Assembly: GCA_005765155.1 (NCBI GenBank) | Contig: VCCP01000002.1 | Span: 6,076,001-6,140,000 of the forward strand | DNA: 64,000 nt | Direction: 5' to 3' | Source: Zelopaecilomyces penicillatus | Taxonomy: Eukaryota > Ascomycota > Sordariomycetes > Hypocreales > Pseudodiploosporaceae | In this document: in pieces, positions 1-12,900 of the stretch | Position numbering within the stretch: the stretch's first letter is position 1 | Layout of the letters: each line of letters starts with the position of its first letter | Program-made: the position numbers and the translations under genes | Notes under the pieces: model-generated | Database searches by the model: none | Told to the model about the DNA's origin: nothing | The model's input: the letters and a program-made list of their open reading frames with translations, nothing else

Positions 1-969
1 AACAGTCCCTCAAGCACAACTATTTCAGGAGATCGTCAGGCTGTGGAGGAAGTTGTCGCGTCTATCAAAGAGGCTGAGCCTGAGGCTTCTGCTCGTATGC
101 TTCATGTTGATGTTGCCTATCATTCTCACCATATGGTAGCACTCTCTGAAGAGCTTCTTCGTCTTTTGCAAGCTGAAGACATCTCCTCTACGACTGATGG
201 GCATGCGAAAACTACCTTTATTTCCAGTGTCAGCGAAAGAGTTCTCGGTTCTGGCGATTTCGGACCAGAATATTGGATCTCCAACTTGGTATCTCCCGTT
301 CGATTTAATACTGCCGCGGCGTTCCTCATCTCCCAAGCAACAGATGACAACATTTTCTTGGAGATTGGCCCTCATTCAACCCTGTCAGCGCCACTCGCAA
401 ACATTTGCCAAGCTGCAAAGACTCCATGCAAGTACATCGCTTCTCAAACGCGCAGAAACGACAGCTATGTTAGCCTCATCTCAGCAATCGGAAAACTCTG
501 GCAAGAAGCTGCAGTTCCCAACTTGAAGCCTCTGTTCTCTTACGGCAAGGCCATTTCAGGTCTGCCGCAGTACCCTTGGAATTACGCTGGTGAGAAAGAA
601 AGCGATGCGGCGTCCGGTGCGAGTGCATCGACTGAAGAGAAGAGAGCTAGAATTCTGTTGGAGGCAGCCGATTTGGTTTCTACCAAACTCGCAGAAGATG
701 AAGTGCCTGTGACGGAGATGGAGATTGTTCTTCGAGCAATCTGGGCCCAGGTCCTTCAAAACGTGTTGCAAATTGAAGTACAGGATATTGGTAGAAGACA
801 TCACTTCTTGCTTCTTGGAGGTGACTCTTTGACTACGATTGAGCTTGTGACTGTTGCCTATCAACACGGCATCAAGCTTTCTGCTGTAAAGATTGCCCAG
901 AACCCTGAACTTGCCGAGATGGCGGCTGTGGCTGAGATTGACGACTCGGACTCAACATCCGATATCGAG
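1..969 (+). other. Loading module: C-terminal half of AT plus ACP
   Basis: The first residues in frame (SPSSTTISGD) match the AT segment after the nucleophile motif of fungal PKSs, so the GHSxGE serine lies upstream. The catalytic His is in the YHSHHM stretch at about 118-135. The AT fold continues to about 460 through the EIGPHSTLSAPL stretch, then a post-AT linker with LPQYPWNY near 565-585. The carrier spans about 718-930, with its phosphopantetheine serine at 826-828 in LLGGDS. In peptaibol synthetases this PKS unit supplies the N-terminal acyl cap, usually acetyl. Whether this AT takes acetyl or malonyl cannot be judged from the half present. Confidence 0.9.
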
Positions 970-3900
970 CCATTCAGCCTCATCTCAAAATCCGATTTGA
1001 CCAAGGCTACTGAAGTCGTACGGAAAGAATGCAAACTCTCCGCTGAGCAGACCATCGGAGATGTATATCCCTGCACAACTTTGCAAGAGGGTTTCATGAT
1101 CCTTGGTCTGAAGAACCCAGGATCGTACATCCACCGTGTTGTGTACAAGCTGGAATCCCACATTGACCTCGACCGCTTCAAGTCTTCCTGGATTGCGACA
1201 ATCAACCAGTGCCACAGTCTTTGCTCTAGGATTGTAAATGTCAACGGTCGCGCTCTACAAGCCGTGATTGTAAACGACACCGAGTGGGAGGACCCCGTCA
1301 CTGGCTGTGATGTGCAGACCTACCTGAAGAATTCTCGCAATATTAACATGGGCTATGGTCAACGCCTTAGCCGACATGTCATTGTTGAGCAAGCCAATGG
1401 AGAGCTTTACTTCGTCTGGCTTATTCATCACGCCGTTTTTGACGGATTGACCATGAGAATTGTGCTAGATGCGCTTTACCGGTCTTACAGAGGTATCGAA
1501 TCAGCGCCATTGAGGCCGTATTCCAACTTTATCCAATACGTCGAATCAGTTGACTACGACGCCGCTGCGTTGTACTGGAAGACTGAACTGGAGGGAGCCA
1601 GAGCATCGGCCTTCCCTGCGGCTCAAATCACGCCCGAGTCACAAGATCGCGTTATGAGGAGGACGATTCCTTTCCACAACACCAAGGCGTCTACTACAAC
1701 AGCTACAATCCTCCGAGCAGCATGGGCCATCTTGCTCGCCAGATACTGTGATACCGATGATGTGTGTTTTGGCTCTACTGTCTCTGGTCGTCAAGCGCCT
1801 GTTCCAGGATTGAACGAAATTCCGGGACCTATGATTGCCACTGTGCCAGTCAGAATTCGACTTGATCAAGATATGGCAGTGTCTGAGTTTATGAATAAGA
1901 TCCAGAACCAGGCGTCCGAATCTGTTGCGTACGAGCAGTATGGCTTGCAGAACATCGCTAAACTTGGCCAAGAGGCCCAAGATGTTTGCAACTTCTTCAA
2001 TCTCTTGGTTGTTCAACCGATGAACCACCTTTCTTCAGTTGCGACTACTGCTTCCGATGCAGTGCTCTGCCAAGGCACCGCTGAAAAGGCCATCTCGGAA
2101 GAAGCTATGAAGAACTACTTCAATTATCCTCTCGTTCTTCAGGCCAGAATTGGCAATAACTTCGTCGAACTCGATTTGACCTACTACGAGGATATCATGA
2201 ACGAGAACCAACTCGAAGCCCTCTGCCATCAGTATGATCACATTGTACAACAACTACTCGCGCCCGAAGACAAGCCCCTCAGCAGCGTCTCTGTTGTTAG
2301 CTCTTGGGATTTGAAGCAGTCAATTGAGTGGAATAGCGAGGAGCCCGCCATCATTTCATCCTGCCTCCATGAGGTTGTGTCTCAACAGGCTGAGCGCCGA
2401 CCAGACGCCCCGGCTGTTCTTGGTTGGGATAGGGAGTTCACCTATAGAGAACTTGACCAGGCTGCGAACCGACTGGCCCACTGTTTGGTGAAGGAACACG
2501 GCGTTGAGCAGAACGATTTTGTTCATGTTTGTTTTGAGAAATCGGCGTGGTTCTTCGTGTCAGCATTGGCTATCAATAAGGCTGGCGCTGCTTGGGTCCC
2601 TCTTGATCCTTCACACCCGACTCATCGTCACCAGCAGATTGTGTCGCAAACCAAAGCCAAGCTGATTCTATCATCCCCCAATAACATCAAGCTTTGCGCT
2701 GGCCTTGTCGAAGACGTACTCGAGGTTTCCTCCTCACTCGATGCGCAACTGCTGGAGATTGAGTCCAACTCACTTCCCTTGGATGTTGTCGTCTCGCCTA
2801 AGAATGCTGCCTACGTGCTTTTCACGTCAGGAAGTACTGGCACGCCTAAGGGTTTGGTGATGCAGCATGAAGCGGTTTGCACCAGTCAGACTGCTGTTGC
2901 CCAAAGACTTCGAATGACATCGGACACCAGGATGCTGCAATTTGCCTCGTTTGTATTTGATCTTTCTATTGGAGAGATCGTGGGACCATGGGTTTCAGGT
3001 GCTTGCATCTGTGTTCCATCTGAACACACTAGAATGAACGGCCTGGTTGACTATATTCGAGATATGAAGATCAATTGGGCATATGTCACGCCTTCCTTCT
3101 CGCGTACCATCAACCCAGCCGATGTTCCTGGATTGGAACTCCTTCTGTTTGCAGGTGAGGCTGTTAGTCGAGATATCCTCGAAACCTGGTTTGGAAAGGT
3201 TCGCCTCATCAACGGTTGGGGACCTGCTGAAACCTGTGTGTTCAGCACTCTGCATGAGTGGCAATCCCTTGATGAATCCCCCTTGACAGTCGGACGCCCT
3301 GTCGGTGGCTTCTGTTGGATTGTGGACCCAGAAAACACCGATCGCCTTGCCCCGATTGGAACCATTGGAGAAGTTGTGATTCAAGGCCCAACTCTCTTGC
3401 GTGAGTATCTCTCTGATCCCGAGAGAACCAAAGCTTCTACCGTTACTTCATTGCCAGAATGGGTTCCTCGATGCGATGCCCCTCATTGGAACAAGTTCTA
3501 CAAATCCGGTGATCTTTGTTCATACAACTCAGACGGCACAATCGAGTTTGCGTCTCGTAAGGATACGCAGGTCAAGATTCGCGGTCTTCGTGTAGAACTT
3601 GGCGAAGTCGAACATCATTTGCGAATTTCACTTGAAGGTGTGCGGCAAGTTGCAGTTGACGTCGTCAAGAATGACAGTGGCACTCATTTGATCGCATACT
3701 TTTGCTTCAACGACCAGATGCGCGCCAAGGGGGCAAACGATGGTGATCTCTTCGAATCCATCGACGAGAATACGCAAAACCTTCTTGCTGCTGCTATCGG
3801 TCAGATGGGCATTGCTCTGCCACGTTATATGATGCCAACGTTCTTTGTTCCTTGCAAGTATATGCCTTCAATTACCTCTACGAAGCTGGACAGGAACGAA

Positions 3901-6900
3901 CTTCGTCGTCAAACGCTTCTTGGTCGCGAGGGTCTTGCCAAATTCTCGCCTACAAGCGGCAAGAAACGAGGTCCCGAAACTGCCATGGAGAGACAACTTC
4001 AAGCTATTTGGGCTACTCTTTTGTCGACCCAGCTCGAATCCATTGGTAGAGATGATAGTTTCTTCGGCCTTGGTGGTGATTCTATTACAGCTATTCACTT
4101 CATTAACAAAGCCTCCGAGTCTGGTATTAAGCTAGCAGTGAAGGATGTTTTTGATGATCCTCGACTCTCTGCAGTGGCTTTGCGTGCAAAGGAAGTAGAG
4201 GTTTCCGATGCAAAGTCTCAGCAGGTGGCCAAGTACAGCCTCCTTGACGACAACGCGCGTGCTTTGGTCACTGAAGACCACATCAGACAGCTCTGCAACC
4301 TTGCGCAGAGCCATGCTATTGAAGACGTCTACCCTTGTACAACACTCCAAGAAGGTCTGATGGCACTGTCTGTTAAGCAGCGTGGGTCGTACACAGCAAA
4401 ATACGTGTACCGTTTCATGAAGAACGTTGATATCAATCGTTTCAAGGCAGCATGGGCGCAGACAGTGTCACTTTGCACGAACCTTAGGACCAGAATTGTG
4501 CTGTTGGAGACCGGCATGTCTGTCCAAGTGGTTCTCAAAGACGATCTTAGCACTGATGCCCTTGTCCAAGACAAGGCCTCTGCTGTTAGCAAGATGGAAT
4601 CCGTGGAAATGACTTATGGTTCTGCACTTTCTCAGTCAACCATCGCTAAAGGTCAAGATGGCTCTCATTATCTCGTGTGGTCCATTCACCACGCCGTGTT
4701 TGATGGCTGGACAATGCGAATCATCCTTGACACTCTGTACAATAGCTATTTCGGTTCCGAGGTCACCGCGCCAGCGCAATACGCACAGTTCGTCAAGTTC
4801 ACCATGGACATGAACCATGAATTGGCTACCGACTACTGGAGACATCAGCTCCAGAACGCGACCAAGGCTTCCTTCCCGCCATCTCCGAATTCCAGTGCAC
4901 CCACAGGAACTATCTGTATCTCGAAACGACCAATCCAGTTTCCCGAAATGTCTACCGCTGCTATTACAAAGGCTACTGTCATGCGTGCTGCTTGGGCGGT
5001 TGTTTTGGCAAGCTACTGCGATACCAATGATGTTTGTTTCGGCGCTGCTGTCTCTGGTCGACAGGCACCAGTTCCAGGGTTGACTGAAATGGTTGGCCCG
5101 GCCGTTGCCACAGTTCCAGTCAGAGTTAGACTTGATAAACAGCAATCAGTATCTTCATTCCTGCAGAATATGCAAAGCCAATCGGCTGAGATGGTTCCCT
5201 ATGAGCAGTTTGGTCTTCAGGCCATCTCCAAGATTGATCCTGATTTCAAGGAAACTTGTGACTTTACCAGTCTTCTTGTCATCCAGCCTGTTCAGCATTT
5301 GACGAATGGCCAAGGTAGTGATCAGCTTGTGTCGGAAGACTCCAAGATTGGCGAACAAGCAGACAAGATGCAGGGCTACTCCAACTATCCACTGATTGTG
5401 CAGTGTCTTCTTGATGACAAGGATTCGCATCTCGTTTTGGTATACGATTCCAGCGTCCTGCCTGAGACACAGGCAGACGCGTTACAGAACCACTTCAACC
5501 ACGTTGTGCAGCAGCTTGTTACAAAACTAGATGCGTCTATGGAACAAATATCAGTCTCTGGAGAGTGGGATGCACAAAGGGCGCTTGAATACAATGGCGA
5601 ATTACCAGATATCATCGATTCCTGCATCCATGAAGTCATTGACAGGAAAGCAGCTCTCCAGCCCAACGCAGAGGCGATTTCTGCTTGGGACAAGACACTC
5701 ACATTCAGCGAGCTGGCTCATTCCACCAACAGACTTGCCAACTATCTCGTAAACACAGCCAACGTCACTGTCGGCGAGGTTATTCACGTGTGCTTCGAGA
5801 AGTCCGCTTGGTTTGTTGTGGCTGTATTGGCCATCAACAAAGCAGGCGCTGTATGGTCACCGCTTGATCCAGCCCATCCCACTCAACGACACATGCAAAT
5901 TGTTGGACAAACCGGCGCAAGAATGGCTTTGGCATGCCGAACTAACGCAGACAAATGTCGCCTGTTGGTTTCTGAAGTTATCGAGGTTACAGAGGATCTT
6001 GATGCCAAACTAGCAGATAATTCTGACTGGAGCAAAGCACCACCCTCAGTAAATATATCATCTGAAAATACTGCTTATCTATTGTTCACTTCAGGAAGTA
6101 CTGGAACACCAAAGGGTGTTGTCATTCCTCACATCGCTGTCTCCACTAGTCAGACAGCTTTCGGAAACAAGATTGAACTTACCCGAGGCGACAGAGTGTT
6201 ACAATTCTCCTCGTATACCTTTGATGCCTCTGTTTCTGAAATCATGGCTTCTCTGTTTGCCGGTGCGTGTGTTTGCATTCCTTCTTGGGATATGCAGATG
6301 AACGCATTGTCCAAGTTTATGTATGACTGGAAGGTCAACGCATCTTTCCTCACCCCCACGATTGCGCGCACATTGTCTCCAGATGAGCTTCCAGAACTCA
6401 AAACCTTGGTACTTGGTGGTGAGGCGGCAAGCCCTCAAGACTTGAAGACGTGGATCGGACGAGTGCGTTTGGTCAATGTCTGGGGACCTACTGAAGCTGC
6501 TGTTTGTGCAACTACCCATGAATGGGAATCAGCTGATGAACTCACCGTCACAATCGGAAAGCCGCTTGGCGCTTTCTGCTGGATTGTTGATTCCGAGGAT
6601 CCGACCAAGTTGGCTCCTATTGGATGCACTGGTGAAATCGTCATTCAAGGCTCAACCCTTCTCCGCGAGTACCTCGGAGACCCCCAGAAGACGGCAGAGG
6701 CAATCGTCACACCTCTTCCAGAATGGGTTGCCCACAAAGAGATCAACCGCTGGAACCGATTCTACAAGACTGGTGATTTGGGCTGCTACAATGTTGACGG
6801 AACTATTCGATATGCTGGCCGCAAGGATACTCAGGTCAAGATTCGAGGTCTCCGTGTTGAACTCAGCGAAGTGGAGAACCATGTCCGTAACAATTTGACT

Positions 6901-9900
6901 GGTCTTCGCCAAATCGCTGTCGACGTATTGAAGACTGATGCAGCATCTATCTTGGTGACTTATCTCTGCTTCAATGACGAAAAGCGATTCACTGCAAACA
7001 AGGATACTTTCCTGCCCCTCGAAGAGAACATGCAGCAAGCCATTACTACTCTGGTTGGAAAGCTCAACCAAACTTTGCCGCGATACATGATCCCAACTGT
7101 CTTTATCCCCTGCAAGCATATGCCGGTTCTTACATCCGCCAAGTTGGACCGAAAGACACTAAAGCAGCTTGCTGCTGATCTCAGCTTCGAGGAGATGGCT
7201 GGCTATTCACTCCAGCAAAGCGTAAAGGCCGCTCCACACACTCCTGCCGAATCTCGACTGCAAAAGCTTTGGGCGAGTGTTCTGAATATCCCTGCAGAAT
7301 CTATCGGTCGCGACGATAGCTTCCTCCAAATTGGTGGTGACTCTGTCGCTGCAATCAAGCTGGTTGCTGCGGCGCGGAAAGAAAACATCACTCTTTCTAT
7401 GCAGGATATTTTCCAGGACTCCCGTTTGCTCGCATTGGCTGACAAGGCCAAGACCGCCGACGAGGATGAGATGTCTGGATCGCTCGAGGCTTTCAGCCTC
7501 TTGGAAAACGGTCTTCAGACTACGCTGCTAGACGCTCATATGCAACGAGAATATGGTCTCCCAGCAGGCGTTACTGTTGAAGATGCTTATCCATGCACAA
7601 GTTTCCAAGAAGGTCTCATGTCCTTGGCTGTCAGGCAGCCGGGGTCTTACATGGCAAAGCATGTTTACCGTCTTGGACAGAATGTGCAAACTGACCGATT
7701 CAAGGCTGCTTGGGAACAAACCGTCAGACTATGCAACAACCTTCGCACGAGAATTGTCATGGTCGATGGCCAGTCCATCCAGGTTATTATCAAAGATGAC
7801 TTCACCTGGCAGCTGCCTAACTCTGTTCAAGATGTTACTCTAAGCTCGTATATGAAGTCTGATAATGCTCCTGCTATGGCATACGGGTCTAGCCTTTCTC
7901 AATATGTCTTGATTCAAGACAAGGATGAGACGTATTTCGGCTGGACATTGCATCACGCCATCTTTGACGGATGGACAATGCGCCTTGTCATGTCAGTACT
8001 CCATAGCGCTTATCATGGACTTGCACCAGTGACACTTGTTCCATATGTGAACTTTGTGAATTACACAATGGCTATCGATGCTGGCGTGGCCAATGACTAT
8101 TGGGCTACCCAGCTTGAAGGTGTCACGAAGGCTACCTTCCCTCCTACATCGTCTGATTCATCTATTCGATCCACCGGTGTTCTCAAAAAGTCGATCAATA
8201 TGCCAGAGTCATCCGGATCTACCATCACAAAGGCAACCATCATCCGCGCCGCTTGGGCTATTATCCTCGCCCGTTATTGTGATACCAACGATATCTGCTT
8301 TGGCGCCATGGTATCAGGACGTCAAGCATCCATTGCTGGTCTAGATTCCGTAGCTGGACCCATGGTTTCCAATGTCCCTGTAAGATTGGTTATCGATCGT
8401 GAGCAGTCTATCTCTGCTTTCCTGCAAGCTGTCCAGTCTCAAGCCATGGAGATGATTCCATTTGAACAATTTGGTCTTCAAAACATCAACAAGATTAGCA
8501 CCGAAATTAAAGAGGCCTGCGACTTCTCAAGTCTGCTGATCGTCCAGCCCATGCAGTTATTCGAGTCTGAAGGAGATGAAGTACTTTCATCAACAGGCTT
8601 GGAGGTAGATCTCAGCGAGGAGTCCATGCAGGACTACTTCACTTACCCCCTCGTTATCCAGGGCCACTTGTATCCTGACAGCATGGAGCTTGTTATGATT
8701 TATGACTCTTCAGTGCTGCCAGAGCAGCGAATGCAGGCTTTGTCGCATCACTTTGACCATATCATCCAGCAGTTGACAGCGCACAACGAGTCTCCATTGA
8801 AAGACATCTCCATTGCCAGTCAATGGGATGTGCAGAAAGCTCTTGACTGGAACGATAGCGAGCTCGCAATCACTGATGCTTGTGTTCATCAATTGATTGA
8901 ACGTCAAGTCAAGATTCGTCCAAGTGCTTTAGCAGTCCAAGCCTGGGATGGTGAGCTTACTTATAGCCAGCTTGATTCAGCTGCCAACAGACTTGCGCAC
9001 CACCTGCAGAGCAAATTCCAGCCCAAGCCTGATGATCTCATTCATGTCTGCTTTGAGAAGTCTGTCTGGTACCTGGTTTCCATCCTAGCTATCAACAAGG
9101 CTGGCGCCGGTTGGGTTCCGCTTGAGCCTTCTCACCCTACTCAGCGTCTACAGCAGGTCGTTGACCAGACTGGATCCCAGATTATTCTCACGTCCGCAAC
9201 AAATCTGCAATCGGCTCAGAGTCTTGTGTGCCATGTTGTTGAAGTCGGCTCTGTTCTTGACGAGACACTTAAGACTGAGCTTGATAACAGCTGCAGCCTC
9301 AGTGGACCTGTTACCAACGTGACACCTTCGAACACCTCTCACGTTCTTTTCACATCAGGTAGCACAGGTGTTCCTAAAGGTCTTATTCTGGAGCATCGCG
9401 CTGTTTGTACCAGTCAAATGGCTATCTGGAACAGGCTTGGAATGACACCCGAGGTTAAAATGCTACAGTTTGCATCATATGTCTTTGACTTGTCTGTTGG
9501 TGAGATGATCGGATCACTTATCATGGGCGCCTGTGTTGCCATTCCTTCAGATGAGATCCGAATGAACAGCCTTGCCGAATTCATCAAAGAGAAGCAAATC
9601 ACTTGGGCAATTCTCACCCCATCGTTTGCTCGTACCCTAAACCCAGAAGATGTCCCAGGTTTGGAGCTCCTCATCCTCGCTGGAGAGGGTGTGCACCGCG
9701 ATGTGTTTGAATCATGGTTCGGCAAGGTTAAACGCTTGGTCAATGGTTGGGGTCCTGCTGAAACCTGTGTCTTCAGCTCCATGCATGAGTGGAAGTCTAT
9801 CGACGAGTCGCCTCTCACAATCGGTCGTCCTGTTGGTGGCTTCGGGTGGATCGTCGACCCCGAGAACCCTAACCAGCTTGCTCCCATTGGCACAGTTGGT

Positions 9901-12900
9901 GAATTAGTTATTCAGGGCCCAACTTTGCTTCGAGAGTATCTTGGTGACCCTGCAAAGACTGAGTCATCTACTGTCCGGTCTCTGCCTAGCTGGGCGCCAA
10001 AGCGTTCAGAGAACCACTGGACTAGATTCTACAAGTCTGGTGATCTTTGCCGTTATAACTCTGAGGGCAATATCGTCTACATCACTCGTAAAGACACCCA
10101 GGTCAAGATCCGTGGTCTTCGTGTTGAGCTTGGCGAAGTCGAGCACCACGTCCGCCGTGCTCTGCCAACTGTTCGGCAAGCAGTGGTTGATGTGTTCAAG
10201 TCCAGCGCTGGTCTTACCCTGGTCGCTTATCTCTGCTTCACGGATAATACTCGAACAGGTAGCAAGAATGTTGATTCTACTGAGGAAATCTTCTTGCCTC
10301 TTGACTCCGATCTGCAGGGCCAGGTTGCCGCTATGATTGGACTGCTGAGTATTTCACTGCCCAGTTACATGATTCCCACAGTTTTCATTCCCTGCCAGTA
10401 TATGCCATTCATCACATCCTCCAAATTAGATATGAAAGCTCTTCGCCAGGCATCATCCAAGATCGGACCAGTTGAACTAGCTGCCTACTCATTACAGGAT
10501 AGTCAAAAGAGAGCACCGGAAACCCCTTTCGAAATCCGAATTCAAGGACTTTGGGCAGAGATCCTAAAGGTGCCTGCTGAGTCAATTGGTCGAGATGACA
10601 GCTTCCTCAAGATGGGCGGTGACTCCATCGCTGCCATTCATTTTGTTTCCATGGCACGGGAAGCTGGAATCTCCCTGTCTGTCAAAGACATCTTTGATGA
10701 CCCTCGCCTGTTCGTAGTTGCAACCAAGGCAGCTGAGGTAGATGGAGACTCAGCCACTGCCATTGAAGCTTTCAGCCTCCTTGAACCATCTCTGCGGGAG
10801 TTGACTCAAGGCGAACGAATGCGTGAACAATGTCAGCTCGCTGAAGGAGAGTTGATCGAGGATGCTTTCCCCTGCACAAAGCTTCAGGAGGGTTTGATGG
10901 GTCTTGCTGTCACCCAACCTGGCTCTTACATCGCTAAAAATATCTTCAAGATTCCTCAGCATGTGGACATGGACCGCTTCAAAGCATCCTGGGAGAAGAC
11001 AGTAGAGGTCTGTGGTAATCTGCGCACTCGCATCATTCTGGTCGGAGCATCTGCTGTTCAAGTCATGGTTAAGGGCGCCTTCCAATGGGAGGATGCTTCT
11101 GATTCTCCAGTTGATATTCAGAACTACATGAGCGCTCTCAAAGATACTCAAATGGCTTATGGATCCTGCCTCGCCCGTGCGGCACTTCTTAAAGACTCCA
11201 ACGGCCAAAGCTATTTCGTATCAGTCATGCACCATGCTATCTTTGACGGTTGGAGCTTGTCGCTTATCATGAGCACTCTGACATCCATCTACCAAGACAT
11301 GGATGTTCCCGCGTTGCAACCATATTCCACCTTTGTTAGATACTCACTCGGTCTCGATACCGAAGAAGCTTCTGGCTACTGGCGATCTATGCTTTCTGAT
11401 GCTCAACGTGCCACGTTTCCTTCCGCAAAGGATGACAAGGCCAAGAATGCCACTCTCCTCTTGAAACAGTCACTCAACTTTGATCTCCCAGCCAACTCGC
11501 CAATTACTAAGGCCACTCTACTTCAGGCCGCATGGGCTATTCTTCTGGCGCGCTACTGTGATACCGACGATGTCACTTTTGGCATCACTGTGTCTGGTCG
11601 CAATGCCCCTGTGGCTGGCTTGGAGCGAGTCCCTGGTCTCGTGGTCGCTACCATCCCTTTCCGCGCCCAGATCGATCGCGAACAATCTGTAGCATCGTTT
11701 TTGGGTAATTTCCAGACCCAATTGTCCGATATGGTTGCCTATGAACAATTCGGATTACAGAACATCTCTAAGCTTAGCCCTGAGATTCGAGATGCTTGCA
11801 ACTTTACGAGCTTATTGAGCATTCAACCCAAGCAGTATACCAACAGCGAGGAATCAACCGATTCTATTGTAATTGATGAGTCAGAGGATCTAGTTTCAAT
11901 CCAGGATATGCAGGATTACTTCTCTTATCCTCTTGTCGTCCAGTGCCATCTTGGCGATAATAACATGGACTTGACCATGATCTATGACTCTGGCATAGTC
12001 TCAGAGTCGCAACTGGTTATCTTGACGAAGCAGTTTGGCAATATCATCCAGCAACTTCAATCAGAGAGCAATATGAAACTGAACACCATCTCCGTCGCTG
12101 GACCAAGCGATCTGCAGCAGGCCGCGGCGTTGAACAAGAACAAGATTGAGATTGAAGAAGCATGTATCCATGACATGATTTCCGAACAGGTGAAGAGCCA
12201 CCCCGACAAAGAGGCAATCTTCTCAACAGATGTTACTATGACATATGCTACCCTGGATAAATACTCTGATATTGTTGCACGCCATCTCTGCGAGCTCGGA
12301 GTTAAGCCCGAGACTGTAGTGCCATTCTGTTTTGAGAAGTCTGCTTGGGCTGTTGTTGCCATTCTTGCCATTCTGAAAGCAGGCGGTGCTTTTATGCCTC
12401 TTGACCCGGAGCACCCCATATCTCGACGATCTGAGTTGGTACAAGAAGCAAAAGCCCAAATCATCATCGCCTCATCAAATTCGCTGTCCGCATGTGAGGG
12501 TATTGCTCAGGATATTCTAGAGCTCTCAGCAACTACCATCTCTCAACTGACTGCAACTGATCCCATCAACTATCAACCTGCCAAAGCCAGTCCCCAAAAT
12601 GCAGCTTATGTGCTCTTCACATCAGGCTCTACTGGCAAGCCTAAGGGTATAGTTATGGAACACTCTGCTCTGTGTACCAGTACAAAGGGCCAGGGAGAGT
12701 TCTTTAAGCTTGACTCTCACACTCGAGCTTTACAGTTTTCCAACTACATCTTTGACGGCAGTCTTGGAGAGATTCTTACCCCTCTCGCAGTTGGCGGAAC
12801 GGTGTGCATACCGAATAGCACAGAGCGTCTTCAGAATATTCCTGAATTCATGGAACGGGCTGCTGTCAACACCGCTATGCTTACGCCTTCCTTTGTTAGG

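Noticed and set aside
43..45. GTG at 43 as start codon of the synthetase
   Set aside because: The frame is open to base 1 and already encodes conserved AT-domain sequence before it. The codon is an internal Val.
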